Positions 1 to 7,418 of a stretch of DNA of 64,000 nucleotides are shown in pieces. Source of the DNA: Candidatus Thorarchaeota archaeon (GTDB taxonomy: Archaea > Asgardarchaeota > Thorarchaeia > Thorarchaeales > Thorarchaeaceae); NCBI GenBank assembly GCA_019057475.1, contig DXJO01000046.1:62001-126000 (forward strand), given 5' to 3'. Position 1 is the stretch's first letter. The number at the start of each line of letters is the position of its first letter. Under the pieces are notes generated by a model, which did no database searches, was not told the DNA's origin, and saw only the letters and a program-made list of their open reading frames with translations. The translations under genes and the position numbers were made by a program.

Positions 1-1
1 A

Positions 2-301
2 TTCTTTGATTTCTTCGCGGGCAGCCTGATCTCCGTACCAGTCGGGGCGCTCATGGGTGTTCTGTTCTGTCTCTGTCCAACGGCAGACCCACCCATTGGC
101 AAGACATTTCAAGATCTTGGATTGAGCACGGGAGGCCTAGTATCGTTCTTTCTCGCAGGTCCGTTGCTGGGAATGGCTTACGTGGGTATGATGTTTGGAT
201 ACCTGAACAAGAAGCTGATTTTTGCCTATCTCTTTCTTTCCGCAATACTAATCTTGGCAATCGGCTATTTCGTGAATGGTCTTGCAGGGGTGTTACTGTG
301 A
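2..301 (+). CDS. C-terminal part of a YcgR/DUF318-type permease (5' end outside window)
   Basis: The open frame runs in from the left edge and ends at the TGA at 299-301, so only the last 99 residues are present. Hydrophobic segments alternate with short polar turns. The stretch around LCPTADPPIGKT followed by a Gly/Phe-rich helix and AGPLLGMAYVG resembles the second conserved half of the DUF318 (ArsP/YraQ-like) permease family. Its stop overlaps the GTG start of the next gene by 4 nt (GTGA), which implies translational coupling. In Bacillus this permease type (YcgR) is paired with a YcgQ-type protein, and the next gene fits that partner. The transported substrate cannot be told from sequence. 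Family call is from motif memory, not from a search. Confidence 0.5.
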   Translation, partial: FFDFFAGSLISVPVGALMGVLFCLCPTADPPIGKTFQDLGLSTGGLVSFFLAGPLLGMAYVGMMFGYLNKKLIFAYLFLSAILILAIGYFVNGLAGVLL

Positions 302-987
302 AGCCTGTTGGAACGAGAGCCAATCACGGTTGGTTACTGATTGCCCTAGGTGTTACTATCCTTGTATTTCGGATTCAGTTCGACACTCTGATGTCGCTAA
401 TCAACGGACCAATCCTCTTACTTGCTGGGATAGCTGTAGTGGTGGGGCAATATCGTGATCCAGAAGCAAGAACGTGCCAAGTATGTGCGGCAACTTCAAG
501 CGAAAGCAAGATGGGGTTCAAGATGTCTGCAATTCCCCTCATTCTACCCATAATACTACTTATCATCACGCCAATGATTGTGGTTGATGCTACACATAGT
601 GACGACTGGATAAACGATGTTGTAGGAGAGAAATATTTCGACGAGATTCCAGAGAACAGAACAGCGACGAACCTCTTCGAGCTCACCAATTTCGGTGAGA
701 AGTACAATGGTCTATTTGTTGAAGTTAATGGCAGTATCCTTCAAAGACGAACCGATGGATTCCAGATGCACCAGTACGTCCCACTGTGTACATGTTGTCC
801 TCCGGTCGAGGTGACAATGTGGGTCTACTTCTCCGTTGACCCCAATCCAGACGATCTTTTCATTGTTGAAGAGGCTGAGCTTGGAAAGACCGATCTCTAT
901 CTTGTGATAGGTCAGTTCTACTTCAATGCGGAACAGAACTTCGCGTCCCTACTACTAATACATATGGAGCCTCTAGAGGAATCCTGA
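298..987 (+). CDS. YcgQ/TIGR03943-like membrane protein, partner of the upstream permease
   Basis: A 229-residue protein with two N-terminal transmembrane segments (about 11-28 and 36-50), a further hydrophobic segment at about 77-97, and an extracellular C-terminal domain. That domain holds a CTCC cluster (around residues 163-166) after a beta-rich stretch, which resembles the cysteine pair of the YcgQ/DUF1980 family. The GTG start at 298 overlaps the stop of the permease, as in the two-gene YcgR-YcgQ arrangement. The function of the pair is not established; metal or thiol chemistry at the CC motif is possible. The family match is weak in the N-terminal half, so a generic membrane protein with a Cys-rich outer domain remains an alternative. 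Confidence 0.45.
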   Translation: MKPVGTRANHGWLLIALGVTILVFRIQFDTLMSLINGPILLLAGIAVVVGQYRDPEARTCQVCAATSSESKMGFKMSAIPLILPIILLIITPMIVVDATHSDDWINDVVGEKYFDEIPENRTATNLFELTNFGEKYNGLFVEVNGSILQRRTDGFQMHQYVPLCTCCPPVEVTMWVYFSVDPNPDDLFIVEEAELGKTDLYLVIGQFYFNAEQNFASLLLIHMEPLEES

Positions 988-1069
988 TTATCCACGGAAA
1001 AGGATATGACGGCCAAGGCGAAGAGTTCTTCAGCAAGAGGTTTCCCTCAATCGCAGTTTGGTGTTGAGC

Positions 1070-1900
1070 ATGACTACTCTTCGGGACATTGTGAAGTACC
1101 TCAAGGATATCGCGCCACAGGAGTCTACCTTCCAGGGCCGTGAGAGTCGGGTTGAGGTTGGACCTCAGACTGAGAGAAACCAAGCAAAGACCACCATAAA
1201 CAGAGTCACCATAGCCACATACGCTTCGGCAAAGATTGTTGCGACGGCATCGCAAAGCAAGGCGAATCTGCTTGTCACACACAGGCCTCTGTTTCCTTTA
1301 GCAGTAGATCGTCTCACAGGCTTAGACCTCATCCGGGCCAGACTCTTAGCCAAGAATTACATCTCAGCTTATGTGATTGGGAGCGCGTGGATTGGTGTAG
1401 AGGGTGGTCTTAGTGACAGCCTTGTGGAATCCCTCGACCTAAGCAATGTACGTGAGTTCATGACCTATGGGGACTGTGATCAGATGGTCCCGATTGGAAG
1501 AGAATGTGATCCGCCTAGTGCGATGAACCACTCTCGTCTAGTTAACTACGTGGCAGAGAAACTGAACATTGACACAGTCCTGTTTGCGGGAGCCTTGGAC
1601 GATGATGTCGGGAGGATACTTGTGAGCCCAGGCTTTTACATTGACATGCCTGAAATCCTCAGTGCCAAACAGCAAGACATTGGAACTATTGTCACAGGCG
1701 AACTATCACCGGAGATTAGGTTGCTTGCAAATGAGGAGAACCTAAACACAATCGAGCTAGGCGCATTCGTGTCAGAAGAGCCTGGAATGAAGCGATTAAG
1801 ACATCAGCTAAGTCTGGAGATGCCAGAGTTGAACATAGAGTTTGTGGAGTCCGCACCACTTGCCAAGGCGCTTAGACCATACAGCGAAGACATGAAGTAA
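1070..1900 (+). CDS. Nif3/YbgI-like protein with a degenerate metal site
   Basis: 276 residues from the ATG at 1070; an in-frame TTG lies 12 nt upstream, but the ATG gives the usual family opening (MTTLRDIVKYLKDIAPQ). The fold signature is clear: LLVTHRPLFP near residue 70, GGLSDSLVESLDL near 120, and TGELSPEIRLLA with a C-terminal GAFVSEEPG near 235. Nif3 family members normally bind two metals through the HHP motif, the Asp of a TALD-like motif and the H and E of GHxxTE. Here HH is HR, the Asp position appears to be Ile, and the His of GHY is Phe, while the last Glu is kept. The protein therefore probably keeps the toroidal hexamer fold but not the dinuclear centre. No molecular function is established for the family in archaea. 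Confidence 0.7.
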   Translation: MTTLRDIVKYLKDIAPQESTFQGRESRVEVGPQTERNQAKTTINRVTIATYASAKIVATASQSKANLLVTHRPLFPLAVDRLTGLDLIRARLLAKNYISAYVIGSAWIGVEGGLSDSLVESLDLSNVREFMTYGDCDQMVPIGRECDPPSAMNHSRLVNYVAEKLNIDTVLFAGALDDDVGRILVSPGFYIDMPEILSAKQQDIGTIVTGELSPEIRLLANEENLNTIELGAFVSEEPGMKRLRHQLSLEMPELNIEFVESAPLAKALRPYSEDMK

Positions 1901-1904
1901 TACT

Positions 1905-2786
1905 CTAGAGACGTCGTATCATCACGACATTCTTGTTTCGCGGACACCCCACGTGTTTCGCAACCGGATTGCACTTCGTTCTCATTATGTGAACTACTGG
2001 ACAAGCTGGCTCAAACTCTGTCAATGATTCGAAGTTGCCCATCCCTTTGGCCACAATAAGCTCCGCTGACAAGAACCGCTGCTTGAACTCGTTAGAGCTG
2101 CGTTCAAGGTTGACTCCAATGGCTGCGGCTCCTGTGTCGATAACTTCGTCCGCATATTTGGAGAGTTTTACCTCGTCCGCATCCATCACCGTGGCATCGT
2201 TCAGGATTGGACCTCCCTTCACAACGGCAACCACTTTCGGTCCAACCTTCCTGATTTCATCTATCAGAATGATATCAAGAACAACCTCTCCTGCATTGTC
2301 CATCAGGTAGAGGACTTCCTCTGCGTTCTCACATAACTCTTGGAACTCGTTTACTTGATCGATTACCAGATCAGTTTCAACATTCGAGATTATGTGTTTG
2401 AGCTCATCAAGGCTGAAGTCCCGCCCTGATACATCAAACTCAATCGCATTTGCTGCTGCGGCAATCAAAGCGGCCATTCTGAATCTTGAGTGGGAATCTC
2501 CTGCCTCCTCAACCAATGTTCTCAACTCAGGCAAAATCCCAAGGGCCATCTCATTCGACTCGTGCTTGAGCTCCTTGTAGGGATCTTTTCCGGTCATTCT
2601 CTGAACTAGAAGGTCTCTGTCAGTTCCGATATTGGATGGTACTGACTCGCTTTTGAAATTCTCACCTAGGAACTTCAGCATCTCTGCCACGACCTGCATC
2701 TGAAGTTCTGGATCATCCGTAGCAAGCTTGACTTGATTAATAGCTCTCTCAAGTAAGCAGTGTGCACATTCGAGCGTGACTTTCAT
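1905..2786 (-). CDS. DUF89/ARMT1-like metal-dependent phosphatase
   Basis: 293 residues from the ATG at 2786; an upstream in-frame extension of 11 residues lacks family similarity. Family hallmarks are visible: the N-terminal ECAHCLL cysteine pair, YLMDNAGEVVLDIILI around residue 158, VKGGPILNDAT near 185 and the GMGNFESL motif near 250. In DUF89 proteins the Asp-Asn of the DNAGE motif and the downstream Asp bind the metal that hydrolyses phosphate from small phosphorylated metabolites. The N-terminal Cys pair places it in the COG1578 archaeal-type branch. Damage control on sugar-phosphate or cofactor intermediates is the likely role, but the substrate is unknown. It converges with the Nif3-like gene with only 4 nt between them and is followed on the right by TpiA on the same strand. 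Confidence 0.8.
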   Translation of the reverse strand: MKVTLECAHCLLERAINQVKLATDDPELQMQVVAEMLKFLGENFKSESVPSNIGTDRDLLVQRMTGKDPYKELKHESNEMALGILPELRTLVEEAGDSHSRFRMAALIAAAANAIEFDVSGRDFSLDELKHIISNVETDLVIDQVNEFQELCENAEEVLYLMDNAGEVVLDIILIDEIRKVGPKVVAVVKGGPILNDATVMDADEVKLSKYADEVIDTGAAAIGVNLERSSNEFKQRFLSAELIVAKGMGNFESLTEFEPACPVVHIMRTKCNPVAKHVGCPRNKNVVMIRRL

Positions 2787-2842
2787 TGCAATCCCCGTTT
2801 TCAGTCGCCCTGAGGGCACATGTATTAAATGACTGGAACCGG

Positions 2843-3526
2843 CTATTTCAGAAGCGGTTCAACAAGACCTCTAAGAACATCTCCTGGTTTATCTGACTTG
2901 GCAACAGCGGAAGCAAGAAGAACACCTTGGGCACCGAGTCTGATTGATGCCACCACGTCATCACCAGTGCTGATTCCCGCTCCACATAAAATTGTAACAT
3001 TCTCATTTACAACTCGAATCTGATCTACGGTGCCGCTGATTACTTCGGGTTGTGCTTGTGTCACTGAGATCCCCGTGCCAATGAGCTCTGGGGGTTCGAC
3101 TGCGATTGCAGAAGGATTCAGCGCTGCCGCTGCAACACTCACTAGTGGATTGTTTGTGCAGACTATTGTGTAGAGGCCAAGAGTTTCAGCCTTGCGGATT
3201 ACATCTTCGATGTCCGCCAGCTGCATTCTCTTCTCCGAGTGATTGATTAGAGTGCCCGAGCATCCGGCCTCCACAAGGGTTTCACCAAGCACATGGCCTG
3301 TGTAACGCCCTGGGTCACCCGGATCAAGATGTTGAGAGAACACGGGAATATCAACAGCGAGGCTTACTCTATAGATGTCAGGTATTTGGGGAGCGACAAC
3401 CACAGAAACACCACTCTCTTTGGAAACCGTCTCGCACGTCTTCGCCAGAGCCACAGCTCTCTCGCCGGTGGCCTGCGGATATGTCTTAAAATTCACAGCA
3501 ACAACTGGTAGGTCGATCTTGACCAT
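2843..3526 (-). CDS. tpiA: triosephosphate isomerase, archaeal type
   Basis: Interconverts dihydroxyacetone phosphate and glyceraldehyde 3-phosphate in the cytoplasm. At 227 residues it has the short archaeal length (bacterial enzymes are about 250). Catalytic residues are all present: Asn and Lys in VNFKTY near the start, the electrophilic His in INHSEKR around residue 95, and the base Glu in VEPPELIGTG near 143. The phosphate-binding GAGISTGDD loop follows near 185. It would work with the FBP aldolase/phosphatase encoded 2 kb downstream in gluconeogenesis. It lies 56 nt upstream of the DUF89 gene on the same strand, so the two may be co-transcribed. Confidence 0.95.
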   Translation of the reverse strand: MVKIDLPVVAVNFKTYPQATGERAVALAKTCETVSKESGVSVVVAPQIPDIYRVSLAVDIPVFSQHLDPGDPGRYTGHVLGETLVEAGCSGTLINHSEKRMQLADIEDVIRKAETLGLYTIVCTNNPLVSVAAAALNPSAIAVEPPELIGTGISVTQAQPEVISGTVDQIRVVNENVTILCGAGISTGDDVVASIRLGAQGVLLASAVAKSDKPGDVLRGLVEPLLK

Positions 3527-3659
3527 AGTACTCTTCCTCCTGAGCTGCTAAGCTCGCGCCTTCAGCGGTGGAGGTCGAGGGTGTCACGTCTATTAAGCTT
3601 GCTACCTTGTCGGATTTCTCGGAAATAAGGGCGGGGGTTCATGCTCGGCGCGGGACCTG

Positions 3660-4202
3660 CTATCTGGTCATACCGATCAGGAGCTTGAGCAGAGGCACTC
3701 GGGCGTAGCCTCTCCGATTCAACCCATTGACGTCTTTTCGGAGCTCAATCTTGACGAACTTGCCAGCTTCGGGGTTCTTGTAGTGTTTCATATAGAAGCC
3801 CTGGAACTCCGTAAAAGTGGAAGCCCCAAGTAAGTCCCCTACAGCATCATTCCCAATACGAATGTAGACATCTTCATCTGGCACAGCACCTGTTCCGAAC
3901 TCCACCTCACCCTTGGCCTTCTTGGCAAACCAAAATCGCTCGCCCATTGCCATGAACTCAAGGAAGAACTCATCGGTGCCCTTGAGACCTGCTGAGATAT
4001 CAGGGTCATCAAACATGTACTTAAAACGGTCTGTCAATGATGTGTGGTAAGGAATTGTGCCCGCTTCGATTGGTGCATCTTCTGCTTCTTCCGCAGCCTC
4101 CTCTCCAGTTTCACCCTCGATTTCCTCAGGGGTCGGACTCTTAGCATTGGCGTCCTTCTCGTCGTCGTCCTTTTTTCTCCCAAAGATCCGTCTCATAACC
4201 AT
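3660..4202 (-). CDS. acidic-linker protein with a possible SCP2-like C-terminal domain
   Basis: 180 residues. The N-terminus is basic (MVMRRIFGRKK), followed by a Glu/Ala/Asp-rich disordered stretch to about residue 48, then a compact alpha/beta domain. The end of the domain (VYIRIGNDAVGDLL, FTEFQGFYMKHYKNPEAGK and a basic RRGYARVPLLKLLIGMTR tail) vaguely recalls sterol-carrier SCP2-type lipid-binding folds. This resemblance is weak and made by eye. Starting at Met1 or Met3 makes little difference. The neighbours, TpiA and a CopG-type regulator, give no functional clue. Confidence 0.6.
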   Translation of the reverse strand: MVMRRIFGRKKDDDEKDANAKSPTPEEIEGETGEEAAEEAEDAPIEAGTIPYHTSLTDRFKYMFDDPDISAGLKGTDEFFLEFMAMGERFWFAKKAKGEVEFGTGAVPDEDVYIRIGNDAVGDLLGASTFTEFQGFYMKHYKNPEAGKFVKIELRKDVNGLNRRGYARVPLLKLLIGMTR

Positions 4203-4336
4203 TGTTGTTCTGGCTCCTTATTGTAATGAACATGCCAGAGGAACTGAACTTGCGTATCCAGGATATGTCCTGCGCTGGGCCCCACTGGTCATAGGTCCTT
4301 CTCGTTTCAGAACTAAAAAGCGTAGCTCGGAGGTAC

Positions 4337-4585
4337 TTATTGATTGGGTGTCTGATTCGGCGTCGGAACCTCAATGACACCATCCATCTTCTCAAGCAAT
4401 GCGACTAAAGGCAGAGTATTGGATTGTTTTCGATGGCCCCAAAGCTCATCCACCAGAAGGTCACGGATGGCGATTCGAATCACTTCGGAGCGGTTAGGGT
4501 ACATTAGCTTCTTGATGAGCTTGTCCATGCCCTCTACGTAGGATTCTGGTAAGCATATCGTTACTACTCTCAAGTCACTTTGCAC
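4337..4585 (-). CDS. ribbon-helix-helix (CopG/NikR-type) DNA-binding protein
   Basis: 82 residues if translation begins at the GTG at 4585. The frame stays open to 4816, but the region before 4585 has no sensible protein character. The N-terminal RVVTICLPESYVEGMDKLI followed by NRSEVIRIAIRDLLVDELW is a typical beta-helix-helix unit: the strand enters the major groove of the operator as a dimer. The C-terminal 25 residues are short, ending in a Pro/Thr-rich tail, so there is no nickel-binding ACT domain like that of NikR. Target genes are unknown. The gene could autoregulate or control the neighbouring acidic-linker gene on the same strand. The start is uncertain because no clear ribosome-binding site is seen. 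Confidence 0.75.
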   Translation of the reverse strand: MQSDLRVVTICLPESYVEGMDKLIKKLMYPNRSEVIRIAIRDLLVDELWGHRKQSNTLPLVALLEKMDGVIEVPTPNQTPNQ

Positions 4586-4839
4586 CGAACAGCTGTTGGA
4601 TGCAAATCTAAAGAAGGGGTGTCTGATACGGGTGTGTATTGGGATAATACTAAGTGGGAGTTTGGGACTGAAGAACAATCTCACCAAACTGCTCGCCGCG
4701 CTCCAGCACTTCGTGGGCCTCCTTGGCGTCCCCTTTGTGGCATCCAAAGAAGTAAAAGATAGCGAGCCAGATTCACAGAATAATGATTGGCCAGGTGTCG
4801 ACAGGAGTAGCACCAAATGGCCAGGGATAGGTCAGAACC

Positions 4840-5130
4840 ATGGGAAAAGGCAAAGCCAGGAAGGTCAAAGCCAGTCATATTCTGGTGGATAAGCACAGCA
4901 AGGCTGTCGAGATAATACGCAAGATTGCTGAAGGTGAGGACTTCGCGAAGATGGCACGGGAGCACAGCAGCTGCCCATCAAGAAAGAAAGGCGGAAACCT
5001 CGGATTCTTTAGCAAGGGTCAGATGGTAAGTGAGTTTGAGAAGGCAACCTTCACCCTAAGTGTGGGAGCAATGACCAGAAACCCTGTGAAGACCAAATTC
5101 GGTTATCACATAATAAAACGAACTGCATAG
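4840..5130 (+). CDS. parvulin-type peptidyl-prolyl cis-trans isomerase
   Basis: A 96-residue single-domain parvulin. Conserved elements in order are the KASHILVD strand with the catalytic-site His near residue 13, the GEDFAKMAREHS helix, CPSRKKGGNLGFFSKGQMVSEFE, and the C-terminal TKFGYHIIKR strand with the second active-site His. It lacks a signal peptide, so it is cytoplasmic, like the small archaeal Pin-type parvulins. The basic N-terminal MGKGKARK tail is also typical of that group. It is a single-gene unit; the preceding region on the same strand carries no gene. Confidence 0.93.
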   Translation: MGKGKARKVKASHILVDKHSKAVEIIRKIAEGEDFAKMAREHSSCPSRKKGGNLGFFSKGQMVSEFEKATFTLSVGAMTRNPVKTKFGYHIIKRTA

Positions 5131-5209
5131 TTTGCAATGAATCATATAGCGGTGAAACTGAACCAGGACTGCTCTGTCCTGCTCTCGTTTCTGCCGGGTC
5201 AACTTCTAG

Positions 5210-6325
5210 CTACTTAGGTACTATTTCTTCAGCAGAGAATCGCCCTTTCAGTTTCTTCAGCACTGCCGGTAACGTTGTGTACTCCATGTCATTCTCATGC
5301 AGTCTGTGAGGCATGAATGGGCCATGTTGTCTGAGATAGTCAGCGGCTTCCATTGCTCTCTTCCGAGTGATATCAAAGGCAACATCTTCAAACATGTCAA
5401 CTGGTCCCAAGAGCATACCATTGCTCACCTGGAAGCCCAGTCCGATGACTCTTGGTGGACCATCGAATCTTGTGCATCGGGAGTCCTTGACGCCAACAGG
5501 CATGAGCGGACCGATATGCGAACCCCGCATCCAACCAGCCACAAGATGAGGTAGAGTGAATGCCTCTAGAATCTCGCCCATTGCTGGTAGTCCCGAATGT
5601 GCTCGGATTATGGCAACGGGATCATCTTTCCCTACATACTTGCCTGCGATATAGCAGAGTTTGTCAGTGCTAATAGCAGCTGTAACCATCCCGTCATGAC
5701 GGTACACTTTCTTGATAGTGTACTTGCTAGTGCTGCCAATAAGTGCTAGAAGGTCGTAAGACTCCTCAGGCGTCTTCAGCTCAACGAAGGGCTTGTCGTC
5801 TGCACGCACATCTTGGATAATGAACCTGAAACCATCATGTAGGTTTGGGTCAATAACCAAGCCGGCTGTGTTAAATGGATCCGCGTAAATCTTGTATATC
5901 GGGTAGTTGAATGCACCTGGCTCCGTCTTGTCCGCCATGAAGACTCCAATGGGCTCAGACTTGCGCTCCTCAAATGTCATCTCTGCTGAACCTGGACCCA
6001 TGCCCTTGACATTTCCACTGAAAGTATCAGAAAGAATGTCCTGTCCTGCGGCGTATATCTTCTTCTTGCGTCCCAACTCAGCACCCTTCACAAAGGTGTT
6101 CCAAGCGAGCTCATGGACCTCTGCATTGCCCTCACCCTTGTGGTGAGTCATTATTAACTCAAGGTCATCGCCCGCGTTTGTGACGTGGAAGTCGTTAATT
6201 ACACCCGTCTCAACGCCTTTCTTCATCTCTTTTCTCGCATGTTCAAGGATGAAATCTGGCACAATCATATGCCCAGCGAGTGATCCGATGTCCGCTTTTA
6301 TCACACTAATCGTCGTTTCTACCAT
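5210..6325 (-). CDS. fbp: bifunctional fructose-1,6-bisphosphate aldolase/phosphatase (class V)
   Basis: This 371-residue enzyme condenses triose phosphates into fructose 1,6-bisphosphate and dephosphorylates it to fructose 6-phosphate, making gluconeogenesis unidirectional. The metal ligands are visible: Asp in KADIGSLAGH (about residue 12) with the following His, the DD pair in NAGDDLEL near 53, and MADKTEPGAFN near 130. The Schiff-base lysine lies in the YVGKDDP motif around residue 231, next to the Asp pair that binds metal in the phosphatase state. RFDGPPRVIGLGFQ near 290 completes the signature. The only oddity is GHM where many homologues have GHH. It is divergently transcribed from uridine phosphorylase across a 250-bp gap containing a palindrome. 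Confidence 0.96.
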   Translation of the reverse strand: MVETTISVIKADIGSLAGHMIVPDFILEHARKEMKKGVETGVINDFHVTNAGDDLELIMTHHKGEGNAEVHELAWNTFVKGAELGRKKKIYAAGQDILSDTFSGNVKGMGPGSAEMTFEERKSEPIGVFMADKTEPGAFNYPIYKIYADPFNTAGLVIDPNLHDGFRFIIQDVRADDKPFVELKTPEESYDLLALIGSTSKYTIKKVYRHDGMVTAAISTDKLCYIAGKYVGKDDPVAIIRAHSGLPAMGEILEAFTLPHLVAGWMRGSHIGPLMPVGVKDSRCTRFDGPPRVIGLGFQVSNGMLLGPVDMFEDVAFDITRKRAMEAADYLRQHGPFMPHRLHENDMEYTTLPAVLKKLKGRFSAEEIVPK

Positions 6326-6392
6326 TTGCGACGCACTCCATTTGTGTATATCTCGGAAGAGGCTCTGAACTCCGAGGGCTTTGTTTTAGATT

Positions 6393-6411
6393 TTTCGGAA
6401 TTTATCCGAAA
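6393..6411. promoter_or_regulatory. 19-bp palindrome between divergent fbp and udp genes
   Basis: The sequence TTTCGGAATTTATCCGAAA has perfect 7-bp arms around a 5-bp A/T spacer. It lies 68 bp upstream of the fbp start and about 160 bp upstream of the uridine phosphorylase start, in a 247-bp gene-free interval. A TATA-like GATATAC on the minus strand near 6340-6350 would place the fbp start site downstream of the palindrome. The size and symmetry suit a dimeric repressor or activator. No protein is identified as the binder. Confidence 0.4.
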
Positions 6412-6572
6412 CTCGTGGCCTCGTAACAGGCACCCAGGTATTCTACACCCATATAACTATATCTCCATAGATGTGTTTGGTTTCAAAGAGAAACATCGCG
6501 GCCTGCTCAGTTTGTGGCATCCGAAACGGAAATAGGTAGCAGTATCATTATCATGTATTGGTTGTTCGTAAT

Positions 6573-7406
6573 ATGACAAGGAAGACTGTTTCTGCAAGGC
6601 GCCCTGAAACTCCGGACAGAAAGCAATACCATATTGAAACGGAGAAAGGGGATATCGCCAAGGCAGTGATATTGCCAGGTGATCCTCAACGGGTCGAGAA
6701 GATTAGCTCGCGATGGGATTCATTCCGACAAGTGGCATCACATAGACAATACCTGACTCACACAGGGATCTTCAAGGGAGTGCCAATCTCTGCATGCTCC
6801 ACAGGGATAGGAGGTCCTGGAGCCGCTATTGCTATCGAAGAGCTGGCTAATGTTGGAGCAAGGGATTTCATCAGAGTTGGTTCCTGCGCAACGTTGAAGG
6901 AAGATATCCAGATTGGCGATTTGATCATATCCACAGGCGCAGTCAGACTGGATGGGACAAGCAAGCAGTATGTACGACCTGAGTATCCTGCCGTGGCATC
7001 CTACGAAGTTGTTATGGCATTGGTTGAGGCTGCGGACTCGTTGGATCTGGACTATCATCTAGGGATTACCGCATCCACAGACTCGTTCTATCTTGGACAG
7101 TCAAGACCGGGATTCAACAACTATGTCCAGAGTTGGAGCACTACGTTGATTGACGACCTTCAGAAAGCGAATGTCGTGAATTTTGAAATGGAGGCATCCA
7201 CCCTATTCACGATTGCAGGCATATACGGGTTCAGGGCAGGAACAGTCTGCGCAGTATATGCTAACCGAGTGAAAGATGAGTTTGCGGTGAAAGGCGAAGA
7301 TGCAGCGATTGATTGCGGAAACGAAGCAATCCGTATTCTTGCAGAGATGGACGAAGAGAAGAAGAGTAACAGCAAGAAATACTGGATGAGAACCCTTCAC
7401 AAGTAA
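6573..7406 (+). CDS. udp: uridine phosphorylase (PNP/UDP family 1)
   Basis: 277 residues from the ATG at 6573; a TTG 15 nt upstream is possible but adds nothing conserved. It cleaves nucleosides with phosphate to give a base and (deoxy)ribose 1-phosphate. Family motifs are present: AVILPGDPQRVEKI near residue 30, CSTGIGGPGAAIAIEEL near 75, IRVGSCATL near 100 and the nucleoside-binding VVNFEMEASTLFTIAG near 210. The FEMEAS motif holds the Met-Glu pair that binds ribose. Uridine is more likely than purine as substrate given the GDPxRV/GSCATL pattern, though this is inferred. It is head-to-head with fbp and converges with ABCE1, whose stop is only 12 nt away. Confidence 0.9.
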   Translation: MTRKTVSARRPETPDRKQYHIETEKGDIAKAVILPGDPQRVEKISSRWDSFRQVASHRQYLTHTGIFKGVPISACSTGIGGPGAAIAIEELANVGARDFIRVGSCATLKEDIQIGDLIISTGAVRLDGTSKQYVRPEYPAVASYEVVMALVEAADSLDLDYHLGITASTDSFYLGQSRPGFNNYVQSWSTTLIDDLQKANVVNFEMEASTLFTIAGIYGFRAGTVCAVYANRVKDEFAVKGEDAAIDCGNEAIRILAEMDEEKKSNSKKYWMRTLHK

Positions 7407-7418
7407 AGGATGCTATGT

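Noticed and set aside
4586-4816. Upstream part of the ribbon-helix-helix frame
   Set aside because: Composition is not protein-like and the DNA-binding strand begins just after the GTG at 4585.
5297-6535. Several plus-strand frames opposite fbp
   Set aside because: Shadows of the coding strand; they have no start signals or conserved motifs.
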